Numbered from the stretch's first letter, positions 53,565 through 62,415 are shown. The stretch is DNA of 64,000 nucleotides from Trinickia terrae (GCF_005144415.1 NZ_SWJE01000005.1:41827-105826), one strand, 5' to 3'. The notes: generated from the sequence alone by a model not told the origin. Translations and numbers: made by a program.

Positions 53565-54254
53565 GTGGACCAGCCAATCAATGCGCCCGCAGAGGGCATC
53601 GAGGATGTCGACATGACGGCCGACCGCATCCTCGCCCGCATCGCGCAGCTCACGCGCGCGCTGCACGACACGATGCACGAGCTTGGTCTCGACAAGCAGA
53701 TCGAGGAGGCGGTGAAAGCCGCGCCGGACGCGCGCGACCGCTTGCGGTATGTCGCGACGCTCTCCGAGCAGGCCGCCGAGCGCGTGCTGACGGCCATCGA
53801 CATCACGAAGCCGATGCAGGAGCAGATCCAGAACGAGGCGAAGCGGCTCGACTCGCTCTGGGCGCAGTGGTACGAGGCGCCGCTGGAGCGTAATGCGGTC
53901 GGCACGCTGCTTACCGATACGCGCGCGTTTTTCGCGAGCGTCGCGGAGGTGTCGGCAACGACCAACTCGAAGCTGCTCGACATCATGATGGCGCAGGACT
54001 TCCAGGATCTGACGGGCCAGGTCATCAAGAAGATCATCGAGGTGATCCATGTGATCGAGCGGCAACTGCTCGCGGTGCTCGTCGAGAACATCGCGCCGGA
54101 GCGGCGCGAGCAGTTCGCGGCTGCGGCGCCGACGCTCTCCGCTCACGATCCGGACGGTCTCATGAACGGCCCGCAGATCGATCCGGGAAGCAAGTCGGAC
54201 GTCGTGCAGGGCCAGGAGCAGGTCGACGACCTGCTGGCGAGCCTCGGCTTCTGA
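53565..54254 (+). CDS. cheZ: CheY-phosphate phosphatase CheZ
   Basis: The 229-residue helical protein starts at GTG 53565, two bases after cheY. The long hairpin helices include ELGLDKQIEEAV and the active-site stretch MMAQDFQDLTGQVIKKIIEVI, whose Gln (QDLTGQ) attacks phospho-Asp. The C-terminal QVDDLLASLGF is the CheY-binding helix. It ends the chemotaxis operon; tandem GC hairpins follow. Confidence 0.96.
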   Translation: MDQPINAPAEGIEDVDMTADRILARIAQLTRALHDTMHELGLDKQIEEAVKAAPDARDRLRYVATLSEQAAERVLTAIDITKPMQEQIQNEAKRLDSLWAQWYEAPLERNAVGTLLTDTRAFFASVAEVSATTNSKLLDIMMAQDFQDLTGQVIKKIIEVIHVIERQLLAVLVENIAPERREQFAAAAPTLSAHDPDGLMNGPQIDPGSKSDVVQGQEQVDDLLASLGF

Positions 54255-54596
54255 CAGCCTGATCTGCCGATCTTTCGCCGCCGGTTCCCGGCGGCGCGTT
54301 CCCTATGCAGCAGCCGGGCGGCGGGCTTGACCACCGCCGCCCGACGTCTTCCTTACCGGGCCTTACCCGGCGTTCCTTCCAAAGCCTTCCCTGGCGGACT
54401 TCGGCGTTCGTCCATGCTCGCTTGCGCCGCGTTTGCGTCCTGTCGAGCGTTCGCACCGTCATGAACAACAGGCATACTACGAAGCATGCACGCCGGTGCG
54501 CACGTGGTCAGGCCGCCGGACGCGCCCTTACCCCAAGCGCTGGCGGCAGATACGCCGACCAAGCGTGGGAAACCGATCGCAAGGGAGGCTTTCGTG
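54255..54596. other. Intergenic region after the chemotaxis operon
   Basis: The 342 bases hold two hairpins (see terminator) followed by the promoter region of the DUF2844/DUF3443 genes, with AGGGAGG before ATG 54597. No RNA gene recognised. Confidence 0.45.
54276..54343 (+). terminator. Tandem GC-rich hairpins after cheZ
   Basis: CGCCGCCGG (54276-54284) pairs with CCGGCGGCG (54288-54296). CGGGCGGCGG (54315-54324) pairs with CCGCCGCCCG (54334-54343). Both stems are perfect, the first 22 bases after the cheZ stop. T runs are weak, so termination may need Rho. Confidence 0.55.
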
Positions 54597-55097
54597 ATGC
54601 CGAGTCGCTTCAGACGCGCTGTTTTGCATGCGTCGATCGCTGTGCCCAGTTCGCTGTTCGCTGTCCTTCCCGCCTACGCCGTTCTTGGCGGCAGCCCCAT
54701 GCAGACGCCCTCGGGCGCCACTGCCACGACCTCGTCCTCGGTGGCGCGTGCTGCCGCGACGGGCTCGTCCACGTCGTCCAGCTCGTCTTATTCCGTGATC
54801 GAGACCACGCTGGAGACCGGCACCGTGGTCCGCGAGTACGTGACCACGTCGGGCACCGTGTTCGGTATCGCCTGGAGCGGCCCGCAGATACCGAACCTCT
54901 CCGACTTGCTCGGCGGCTATTTCCCGCAGTTCGCTTCGGGCGTAGCGGCGTCGCACACCGCAGGCGTGAGAGGCCCGGCGTCCGTCGAGGCGAGCGGCCT
55001 CGTTGTCCACTCGGCCGGCCACATGGGCTCGTTCTTCGGCCAGGCTTACGTGCCGTCGGCGCTGCCGTCGGGCGTGAGCAGCTCTGACATCAAATAA
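54597..55097 (+). CDS. DUF2844-type exported protein
   Basis: The protein has 166 residues from ATG 54597 after AGGGAGG; the frame is open 37 codons upstream without family sequence. A signal peptide is visible (RFRRAVLHASIAVPSSLFAVLPAYAVLGG, cleavage after AYA). A Thr/Ser-rich stretch is followed by YSVIETTLETGTVVREYVTTSGTVFGIAWSGP, the pattern of DUF2844 proteins. It is encoded directly before a DUF3443 lipoprotein gene, the usual pairing. Function unknown; periplasmic or cell-surface. Confidence 0.8.
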   Translation: MPSRFRRAVLHASIAVPSSLFAVLPAYAVLGGSPMQTPSGATATTSSSVARAAATGSSTSSSSSYSVIETTLETGTVVREYVTTSGTVFGIAWSGPQIPNLSDLLGGYFPQFASGVAASHTAGVRGPASVEASGLVVHSAGHMGSFFGQAYVPSALPSGVSSSDIK

Positions 55098-55122
55098 TCC
55101 CACCGACGAACGGAGAAGAACC

Positions 55123-56388
55123 TTGCGAATCACGACAAGACTCATCCAGACGCTCGGCGTGCTGGGTTTCGCCGCCGCGATTTCATTGCTGGCGGGCTGC
55201 GGGGGCGGGGGAGGCAGCAGCAGTAGTAGCAGCAGCTCGTCGTCGTCATCCTCGTCGTCGTCCTCGTCCACCTCGAACCAGGTGGCCATGACGGTGAGCT
55301 CCGGTGTCTCCAACTTTCCGAACATCCCGACGGTCAGCGTGACCGTCTGCGCGGCCGGCAGCACGACGAACTGCCAGACCGTCAACAACATCCAGGTCGA
55401 TACCGGATCGTTCGGGCTGCGCATCGTCAACAGCGCGATCTCGAACGTGCTCAGCAGTCTCACGCAGACGACGGTCAGCGGCTCGAGCCTGTACGAGTGC
55501 CTGCAGTTCGTCAGCAGCTACACCTGGGGCTCGGTCCGCACGGCTGACGTCACGATCGGGGGCGAGAAGGCGAGCAGCCTGCCGATCCAGGTCATCGGCG
55601 ACGTGGGCTCGACGTCCGTGCCGTCGGGGTGCTCGAGCGGCGGCGGGAGCGCAGTGAATACCGCCAGCGCGCTCGGCGCGAACGGCATTCTCGGCATCGG
55701 CGTCAAGCCCTACGATTGCGGAGCGTCCTGCGTGACGACCGCGAGCACGGCGTTCTACTACGGGTGCAGCGGCTCGAGCTGCTCGGTCACGACGGTGCCG
55801 CTTGCGCAGCAGGTGCCCAACCCGGTGTGGAAGTTCTCGTCCGACAACAATGGCGTGATTCTCACGATGCCGTCGATTTCGTCGAGCGGGCAGTCTTCGG
55901 CGACGGGCACGCTCACTTTCGGCATAGGAACGCAGTCGAACAACACCTATGGCGCGTCGAACAAGTTCACGACCAATTCGTCCGGCGACGTGGCCGGGAC
56001 CGTGAACGGCACCGCGGTGTCCATCGCGTTCTTCGATTCGGGCTCGAACGGCCTCTTCTTCGACGACAGCTCGCTGACGCAATGCTCCAGCACCAGCAAT
56101 GCCTCCGGCTTCTATTGCCCGTCCAGTACGACGAGCGTCCCGGCGACCGTGCAGAACTACGGCGGCACCGGCAGCTCGGTCAGCCTGTCGATGAGCATCG
56201 AGAGCGCCAGCACGCTGTTCTCCAACAATAGCGGCGGCAACTTCGCCTACAACGACCTGGGCGGCCCGTTCGGCGCAAGCGCGCTCGACCTCGGCTTGCC
56301 GTTCTTCTACGGACGCACGCTCTACTTCGGCATCGACCAGACCGCGCTGAGCTCGCCTGGCACCCAAACGCCATACGTCGCGTTCTAA
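55123..56388 (+). CDS. DUF3443-type lipoprotein with polyserine tract
   Basis: The 421-residue protein starts at TTG 55123 with GGAGAAG 7 bases upstream. It has a lipobox LLAGC (Cys25), then a run of Gly and about 18 Ser before the folded part. The domain has VSVTVCAAGSTTNCQTVNNIQVDTGSFGLRI, resembling an aspartic-protease-like start (DTGS), and later FFDSGSNGLFFDDSS, a second D-S-G stretch. DUF3443 proteins are usually described as uncharacterised; the two D-(T/S)-G sites suggest a pepsin/retropepsin-like fold, as inference. Forms an operon with the DUF2844 gene (25-base gap). Confidence 0.8.
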   Translation: MRITTRLIQTLGVLGFAAAISLLAGCGGGGGSSSSSSSSSSSSSSSSSSTSNQVAMTVSSGVSNFPNIPTVSVTVCAAGSTTNCQTVNNIQVDTGSFGLRIVNSAISNVLSSLTQTTVSGSSLYECLQFVSSYTWGSVRTADVTIGGEKASSLPIQVIGDVGSTSVPSGCSSGGGSAVNTASALGANGILGIGVKPYDCGASCVTTASTAFYYGCSGSSCSVTTVPLAQQVPNPVWKFSSDNNGVILTMPSISSSGQSSATGTLTFGIGTQSNNTYGASNKFTTNSSGDVAGTVNGTAVSIAFFDSGSNGLFFDDSSLTQCSSTSNASGFYCPSSTTSVPATVQNYGGTGSSVSLSMSIESASTLFSNNSGGNFAYNDLGGPFGASALDLGLPFFYGRTLYFGIDQTALSSPGTQTPYVAF

Positions 56389-56451
56389 AGCACGAGCGCC
56401 GGATGCGTTTCGCACGCATCCGGTGCTCGGACGCATCGTCGAATCCGCGCT

Positions 56452-57285
56452 TTGCCGCCGCCATCCGTGCCCGCCGACCCCTCCACCGCGCCTCGTTGCC
56501 GGTTCGCCGCCCCGATCCATCTCGCCGACATCACCCGGGAAGCCTATATCTACCTCGGCGCGGGTGCGACCGTCGTGCTGCAGCTCGCGCATCCGGGCGT
56601 CGGGCAGGGCGTCGTCGAGCATAGCGAGACGCTGCGGCGTCAGGTCGACAGGTTGCGCACGACGATGACCTACATCTACGCCGTGACGCTCGGTACACCC
56701 GCCGAGCGCGAGTACGTCGCCCGTCACGTCAACCAGGCCCACGCCCCGGTGGGCTCCGACGCGTACAGCGCGTTCGACCCGGACTTGCAGCGCTGGGTCG
56801 CGGCGACGCTGTTCAAGGGCGCGCTTACGCTGTGCGAGCTGTTCGACCGGCCGCTTGCGCGCACCGACGCCGACGCGCTGTGCCGCGAGGCGGCCGTCTA
56901 CGGCACGACGCTGCAGATGCCCGCCGAGAGCTGGCCGGCCGATCTCGCCGCTTTCGACGCCTACTGGACCCGGCAGCTCGCCGGCTTCACCGTGAACGAC
57001 GAAGTGCGGCGCTACGTGCACGCGCTGCTGGGCGCGAAGGGCGCGCCATGGTGGATCCGCGCGCTGATGCCGCTGCAGCGCTTTGTGACGCGCGCGCTCC
57101 TGCCCGCCGAGCTGCGCCGCGCCTTCGGCCTGCCGTGGACGGCGCGCGACGCGCGGCGCTGGGCGTGGTTCGTCCGCTATGCGCCGAGGCTCTACCGCTG
57201 CGTGCCCGGTGTGCTTAGGCACCTTCCGGCTGCGTGGGTCATGCACGGCTTCAGGCGGCGAATGGCGCGTGAAGCGCCGATTTGA
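56452..57285 (+). CDS. MpaB-like oxygenase (DUF2236 type)
   Basis: About 277 residues; TTG 56452 or GTG 56467 may be the start, neither with a clear ribosome site. Family features: EAYIYLGAGATVVLQLAHPGVGQGVVEHS near the N-terminus, RTTMTYIYAVTLGTPAEREYVARHVNQAHAPV, and RHLPAAWVMHGFRRRM at the end. Conserved His residues (HPGV, HVNQAH) are the haem-ligand candidates of the MpaB/latex-oxygenase superfamily. Substrate unknown. It is unrelated to flagella and lies between the DUF3443 gene and flhB. Confidence 0.8.
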   Translation: MPPPSVPADPSTAPRCRFAAPIHLADITREAYIYLGAGATVVLQLAHPGVGQGVVEHSETLRRQVDRLRTTMTYIYAVTLGTPAEREYVARHVNQAHAPVGSDAYSAFDPDLQRWVAATLFKGALTLCELFDRPLARTDADALCREAAVYGTTLQMPAESWPADLAAFDAYWTRQLAGFTVNDEVRRYVHALLGAKGAPWWIRALMPLQRFVTRALLPAELRRAFGLPWTARDARRWAWFVRYAPRLYRCVPGVLRHLPAAWVMHGFRRRMAREAPI

Positions 57286-57640
57286 GGCGGGATTTTCCTT
57301 TTCGCCGGCGCGGCCAGCGAATGAGGGCTGGGTTTGCACCATGCTTTTGTTACGTCGGCTTCAAATATCTTGGTCCGAATCCATTTTGGCTTTGTCGATT
57401 GCGGGAGTTGCAGAAAAAATATCCAGGGAAATTTAAAAATTCGGACCTTGATGAAATCCAGGATCTCCGCCGCGCCTCCGCGCACGCGCAGCACGCCCCT
57501 CCCGCCCCATCACTCGAAATACACCCCTTTCCCCGCCCTTATCCGCCGATCGCGGCTTGACGTCTGCCGGAATAATCGCTGCCAGTGGGAAAGCGGCATG
57601 TCGCCGTGCCCCGCCGTTACCCGTTTGGAGAGCTTCGTTC
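57286..57640. other. Upstream region of flhBA
   Basis: The 355 bases contain an AT-rich stretch (57400-57440, AAAAAATATCC and AAATTTAAAAATTC), probably the FlhDC-dependent promoter area of flhB. I cannot place the FlhDC boxes with confidence. Short open frames here look non-coding. Confidence 0.45.
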
Positions 57641-58873
57641 GTGGCAGAGGACAGCGACCTCGAAAAGACCGAATCAGCCACCCCCAGGCGCCTCGAGAGG
57701 GCGCGGGAGGAAGGGCAGGTCGCGCGGTCGCGGGAGCTGGCGACGTTTGCGCTGCTGTCGGCGGGGTTCTATGGCGCCTGGAGCATGGCCGGGCCGATCG
57801 GCGGCCATCTGCAGGCGATGATGCGCAGCGCTTTCACCTTCAATCACGCCGCCGTGCTCGACACCAGCAAGATGCTGATCGGCGCGGGCAGCGCGAGCAT
57901 GGAAGGCTTCTACGCCATCCTGCCGATCCTCGCGCTCACGGGCGCCGCCGCCCTGCTCGCGCCGATGGCGCTCGGCGGCTGGCTGCTCTCGACGAAGTCG
58001 TTGCAGCCGAAATTCGATCGCCTGAATCCGCTCAACGGCCTCGGCCGGATATTCTCGCTCAACGGGCCGGTCCAGCTCGGGCTCTCGCTCGTGAAGACGA
58101 TCGTCGTCGGCGTCATTGGCGGGACGGCCATCTGGAATCACAAGGATGACATCGTCGCGCTCGCGACGCTGCCGCTCAACGAAGCGATCGCCAGCGCGAT
58201 GCACCTGATCGCCGTGTGCTGCGGGATGACGGTGGCGGGCATGTTCGTCGTCGCCGCGCTCGACGTGCCGTATCAGCTCTGGACGTACCACAAGAAGTTG
58301 CGCATGACGAAGGAAGAAGTGAAGCGCGAGAACCGCGAGAACGAAGGCGATCCGCACGTGAAGAACCGCATCCGCCAGCAGCAGCGCGCGATGGCGCGGC
58401 GCCGGATGATGTCGGCGGTGCCCAAGGCCGACGTGGTCGTCACCAATCCGACGCACTTCGCGGTCGCGCTCCAGTACACCGACGGCGAGATGCGCGCGCC
58501 GAAGGTCGTCGCCAAGGGCGTGAACCTCGTCGCCGCGCGCATCCGCGAGATCGCGGCCGAGCACAACGTGCCGCTGCTCGAAGCGCCGCCGCTTGCTCGC
58601 GCGCTCTATCACAACGTCGATTTGAACCGCGAGATCCCGGGCTCGCTCTACAACGCGGTCGCGCAGGTGCTCGCGTGGGTCTACCAGCTGCGCCGCTTCA
58701 AGGCGGAAGGCGGCGACATTCCGGCGACGCCGACCGAATTCGAAGTCCCGGCCGATCTGGACCAGGGACCGGTCTCGGACGAGGACGCCGACGAGGAAGC
58801 CGAAGAGGCGCTCAACGAGGGCGCATCCAGCAGGAAATCAGCAAAGGGCACGGATAAAGGAGCCTCGGCTTGA
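57641..58873 (+). CDS. flhB: Flagellar export switch protein FlhB
   Basis: The protein has 410 residues from GTG 57641 (AEDSDLEKTESATPRRLERAREEGQVARSRE), with GGAG upstream; the in-frame ATG-started extension is not conserved. Four membrane segments lie between about 30 and 210. The cytoplasmic domain has the autocleavage motif NPTH at 269-272, the same position as in enteric FlhB. Cleavage there switches export from hook to filament substrates. The acidic, variable C-tail is about 45 residues longer than in enteric FlhB. Confidence 0.96.
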   Translation: MAEDSDLEKTESATPRRLERAREEGQVARSRELATFALLSAGFYGAWSMAGPIGGHLQAMMRSAFTFNHAAVLDTSKMLIGAGSASMEGFYAILPILALTGAAALLAPMALGGWLLSTKSLQPKFDRLNPLNGLGRIFSLNGPVQLGLSLVKTIVVGVIGGTAIWNHKDDIVALATLPLNEAIASAMHLIAVCCGMTVAGMFVVAALDVPYQLWTYHKKLRMTKEEVKRENRENEGDPHVKNRIRQQQRAMARRRMMSAVPKADVVVTNPTHFAVALQYTDGEMRAPKVVAKGVNLVAARIREIAAEHNVPLLEAPPLARALYHNVDLNREIPGSLYNAVAQVLAWVYQLRRFKAEGGDIPATPTEFEVPADLDQGPVSDEDADEEAEEALNEGASSRKSAKGTDKGASA

Positions 58874-58877
58874 ATTA

Positions 58878-59003
58878 CCCCCACGCTCACTATGCTCTGC
58901 ATGGGACCGGAGCAAGCGCTAAAAGCGCTAACTCCGGATCGACACGTTCGCTGCCCCCCGAGGGGGCTGACGCCTCCCTTGGGGCGGCCCGGCGGGTGGC
59001 GTC
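58878..59003 (+). repeat. Repeat copy D: both modules, left module inverted, before flhA
   Basis: It begins with the CCCCCACGCTCAC box (58878-58890), as A-C. The middle reads GCTCTGCATGGGACCGGAG ... ACTCCGGATCGACA, the reverse complement of the left-hand module of copies A-C and E. The CCCCCGAGGGGG core (58955-58966) and start-codon hairpin then continue in the normal orientation up to the flhA ATG. Confidence 0.88.
58969..59003 (+). promoter_or_regulatory. Shine-Dalgarno hairpin of flhA
   Basis: GACGCCTCCC (58969-58978) pairs with GGGTGGCGTC (58994-59003) at 9 of 10 positions, loop TTGGGGCGGCCCGGC. The outer pairs match those of motB (C-G where cheR and cheD have T-A). The ribosome site GGGTGG is weaker than in the other copies. 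ATG 59004 follows directly. Confidence 0.7.
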
Positions 59004-61109
59004 ATGAACGCACGCGTAGGCGCCTTGCTCGGCAAGCGGCCGCAGATGCTCGCAGGCAACAACCTGCGCGCGCTCGCAGGGCCGGTGCTGATCTGCATGA
59101 TCCTCGGCATGATGATCCTGCCGCTGCCGCCGTTCCTGCTGGATCTGCTGTTCACGTTCAACATCGCACTTTCCGTGATGGTGCTGCTCGTCAGCATGTA
59201 CACGATGAAGCCGCTCGACTTCGCGGCGTTCCCGAGCGTGCTGCTGTTCTCGACGCTCCTGCGGCTCTCGCTGAACGTCGCCTCGACGCGGATCGTGCTG
59301 CTCGAAGGCCACACCGGCCCCGACGCGGCCGGCCAGGTGATCGAGTCGTTCGGGCATTTCCTCGTCGGCGGCAACTTCGCGGTCGGCATCGTCGTGTTCG
59401 TGATTCTGATGATCATCAACTTCATGGTGATCACGAAGGGCGCGGGGCGGATCGCCGAAGTGTCCGCGCGCTTCACGCTCGATGCGATGCCCGGCAAGCA
59501 GATGGCGATCGACGCCGACCTGAACGCCGGCCTCATCAACGAGGAGCAGGCCCGCAAGCGCCGCACGCAGGTCGCGCAGGAAGCCGAGTTCTACGGGTCG
59601 ATGGACGGCGCGTCGAAGTTCGTGCGCGGCGACGCGATCGCCGGCCTGATCATCATGGTGATCAACATCATCGGCGGGCTGATCGTCGGCGTGGTGCAGC
59701 ACGACATGAGCTTCGCCGCGGCCGGCAAGAACTACACGCTGCTCACGATCGGCGATGGCCTCGTTGCGCAGATCCCGTCGCTCGTGATCTCGACGGCGGC
59801 CGGCGTGATCGTCTCGCGCGTGGCGACCGACGAAGACATCGGCACCCAGCTCACCAGCCAGCTTTTCACGAACCCGCGCGTGCTGATGATCACCGGCTCG
59901 ATCATCGTGCTGATGGGCCTGATCCCGAGCATGCCGCACTTCGCGTTCCTGCTGCTCGGCGGCGGCGCGATCCAGCTCGCGCGCGTGATGAAGAAGCGCG
60001 AAGAGGCGAAGAAGACGAGCTCGGCGCTCGTCGACGTCGCGCCGGCGGCGGCCACGCCTGTGGAAAGCAACGAGGCGAGCTGGGACGACGTGACGCTGAT
60101 CGACGCGCTCGGCCTCGAAGTCGGCTACCGGCTGATTCCGCTCGTCGACAAGAACGCCGACGGCGAACTGCTCAAGCGGATCAAGAGCATCCGCAAGAAG
60201 TTCGCGCAGGAAATCGGCTTTCTGCCGCCCGTCATTCATATCCGCGACAACCTCGAGCTGCGGCCGAACGCTTACCGGATCGCGCTGAAGGGCGTGGAAG
60301 TGGGTACGGGCGAGGCGTATCCGGGCCAGTGGCTCGCGATCAACCCGGGACAGGTCACCGCCGCGATTCCGGGCACGCCCACGCAGGATCCGGCGTTCGG
60401 GCTGCCGGCGGTCTGGATCGATACGAACCTGCGCGAGCAGGCGCAGGTGTACGGCTATACGGTCGTCGATTCGAGCACGGTGGTGGCGACGCATTTGAAC
60501 CACCTCGTCGTGCAGCATGCGGCCGAGCTGCTGGGCCGCCAGGAAGTACAGGCGCTGATCGCGCGCACCGGCAAGGATGCGCCGTCGCTCGTCGAAGACC
60601 TCGTGCCGAAGACGCTCTCGCTCACGACGCTGCAGAAGGTGCTGCAGAACCTGCTCGAGGAAGGCGTGCCGATCCGCGACATGCGCACGATTCTCGAATC
60701 GCTGTCGGAGCACGCGGTCAAGATCACCGATGCGCACGACCTCACCGCCGCGGTGCGCCTCGCGCTCGGCCGCGCGATTACGCAGCAGTGGTATCCGGGC
60801 AATGGCGACATGCAGGTGATGGGCCTCGACTCGGGGCTCGAGCGCGTGCTGTCGCAGGCGCTTTCCACGAGCGCGAACCCGGGGCTCGAGCCGGGCCTCG
60901 CGCATACGCTGCTCACCGAGACGCAGAAGGCGATGATGCGGCAGCAGAACACGGGGCTGCCGCCGGTGCTGCTCGTGCAGCATGCGCTGCGCGCGATGCT
61001 CGCGCGGTTCCTGCGGCGCAGCTTGCCGCAGCTGAAGGTGCTGTCCTATGCGGAAGTGCCGGATACGCGCACGATCAAGGTCGCGAATTTGATTGGGGGG
61101 AATGGGTGA
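59004..61109 (+). CDS. flhA: Flagellar export gate protein FlhA
   Basis: The protein has 701 residues. The N-terminal half has eight membrane segments (about 25-330) with the family signature RIAEVSARFTLDAMPGKQMAIDADLNAG and VVQHDMSFAAAGKNYTLLTIGDGLVAQIPSL. The cytoplasmic domain (about 360-695) forms the nonameric ring that docks chaperone-substrate complexes, including FliT-FliD. Unlike in the order I remember for Burkholderia, flhF, flhG and fliA do not follow. Start at ATG 59004 directly after the repeat hairpin. Confidence 0.96.
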   Translation: MNARVGALLGKRPQMLAGNNLRALAGPVLICMILGMMILPLPPFLLDLLFTFNIALSVMVLLVSMYTMKPLDFAAFPSVLLFSTLLRLSLNVASTRIVLLEGHTGPDAAGQVIESFGHFLVGGNFAVGIVVFVILMIINFMVITKGAGRIAEVSARFTLDAMPGKQMAIDADLNAGLINEEQARKRRTQVAQEAEFYGSMDGASKFVRGDAIAGLIIMVINIIGGLIVGVVQHDMSFAAAGKNYTLLTIGDGLVAQIPSLVISTAAGVIVSRVATDEDIGTQLTSQLFTNPRVLMITGSIIVLMGLIPSMPHFAFLLLGGGAIQLARVMKKREEAKKTSSALVDVAPAAATPVESNEASWDDVTLIDALGLEVGYRLIPLVDKNADGELLKRIKSIRKKFAQEIGFLPPVIHIRDNLELRPNAYRIALKGVEVGTGEAYPGQWLAINPGQVTAAIPGTPTQDPAFGLPAVWIDTNLREQAQVYGYTVVDSSTVVATHLNHLVVQHAAELLGRQEVQALIARTGKDAPSLVEDLVPKTLSLTTLQKVLQNLLEEGVPIRDMRTILESLSEHAVKITDAHDLTAAVRLALGRAITQQWYPGNGDMQVMGLDSGLERVLSQALSTSANPGLEPGLAHTLLTETQKAMMRQQNTGLPPVLLVQHALRAMLARFLRRSLPQLKVLSYAEVPDTRTIKVANLIGGNG

Positions 61110-61393
61110 GGGAGCTGTTTTTCCAGCTGCTCTCCATTTCACGCGAATTTTCGCCGCAAATGACCTTTTGAATCGTTTGTGCGCATCTGCCCGGCATGGT
61201 GAGGCAATCCTGATGGCCACATCGGGAGAGTCCTTGCATGGAATGCCAATCAAGTTTTTTATCTCGCTGCCGTATACCTGTTAGCCGAGCGGCGGCGGGG
61301 ATTCAAAAAAAAAGCGGCAATTCCATCCAGCATGCGAGTTGCGCCGATCCTCGTCACAAAATCCACAAACAACAGACCAAGAAGCGAGGAATC

Positions 61394-62221
61394 GTGAAAA
61401 AGAAATTAATCGGGGTTAGCTGTCTTTCAATGGCCTTTCTCTCGCTGTCGGCTTGTTCCGACATGCAAATGGGCGCGCAGTCGGCCAAAACCACTGCAAC
61501 GGGGTCGGCCGGCGGCGCGACGTCTCAGAACGCCAACGTCGGATTGCAGCATTGCCCGGCGCCGCTGGGTACGGTTTCGATCGTCGAAGACACGTCGGCG
61601 CCGTGGTACGGCTTGCTGACGGGCCAATACCAGTTGGGCAGCACAGTTCCTGTTCTCAAGCTGCTGGTGCAGCAGTCGAACTGCTTCGTCATCGTCGACC
61701 GTGGCCGCGCGCTCGACGCCGCGATGCAGGAGCGCGCGCTGAACTCGTCGGGCGAACTGCGGAAAACGTCCAAGATGCATAAAGGACAGATGGTCGCCGC
61801 CGACTACACGATCAGCCCGAGCATCACCTTCAGCAACAACAATGCGGGCGGCGGCGCGGCAGGCCTGCTTGCCTTCGTTCCGGTTGTCGGCGGCGCGCTC
61901 GCCGGCGTAGCGGGCACGATGAAGACGCAGGAAGCCTCGACGCTGCTGACGCTCGTCGACAATCGCAGCAGCGTGCAGCTGGCTGCCGCGGAAGGCTCTG
62001 CGAAGAACGTCGACTACGGCATGCTTGCAGGCTTGGCCGCGTTCGGCGGTGGCGCGGCGGGTGGCGCCGCCGGCGGTGCGTACACGAATACCGCCCAAGG
62101 CAAGGTCATCGTCGCGGCCTTCACCGACTCCCTCAACAATCTGATCGGCTCGGTCAAGCAGTACAAGGCGCAAAGCGTCAAGGGCGGGCTCGGCAACGGC
62201 GGCAACCTGCAGGTCAACTGA
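61394..62221 (+). CDS. CsgG-like outer-membrane lipoprotein
   Basis: The 275-residue protein starts at GTG 61394 (KKKLIGVSCLSMAFLSLSACSDM), with a lipobox LSAC. After a Gly/Ala/Thr-rich linker, VLKLLVQQSNCFVIVDRGRALDAAMQERAL and KGQMVAADYTISPSITF resemble the CsgG/curli-secretin fold (NRFxVLDR element). Gly/Ala-rich segments (GGGAAGLLAFVPVVGGALAGVAG and GGGAAGGAAGGAY) could form membrane-inserting hairpins. First gene of a lipoprotein operon. Confidence 0.75.
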   Translation: MKKKLIGVSCLSMAFLSLSACSDMQMGAQSAKTTATGSAGGATSQNANVGLQHCPAPLGTVSIVEDTSAPWYGLLTGQYQLGSTVPVLKLLVQQSNCFVIVDRGRALDAAMQERALNSSGELRKTSKMHKGQMVAADYTISPSITFSNNNAGGGAAGLLAFVPVVGGALAGVAGTMKTQEASTLLTLVDNRSSVQLAAAEGSAKNVDYGMLAGLAAFGGGAAGGAAGGAYTNTAQGKVIVAAFTDSLNNLIGSVKQYKAQSVKGGLGNGGNLQVN

Positions 62222-62415
62222 CGGCGCTGACCGTTTCGAAGCGGCTGCCGCGGATCGAGGTTGAGCTGCGGCAGCGGCGCTGTGATGGGTGAAGCCGTCT
62301 TTCGTCGTAGACGAAGACCGCGGCAGGATCGACAGCCAATCAGCAGCCTCCGATCAGTCGAGTTGGCTCTCGCTCGAAGCACCAGAAAACACGTTTTTCA
62401 AAGAAGAGGAGTTTG

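Noticed and set aside
58890..61253. 787-codon minus-strand frame opposite flhA
   Set aside because: His/Arg/Asp-rich shadow typical of high-GC antisense frames; flhA is unmistakable on the plus strand.
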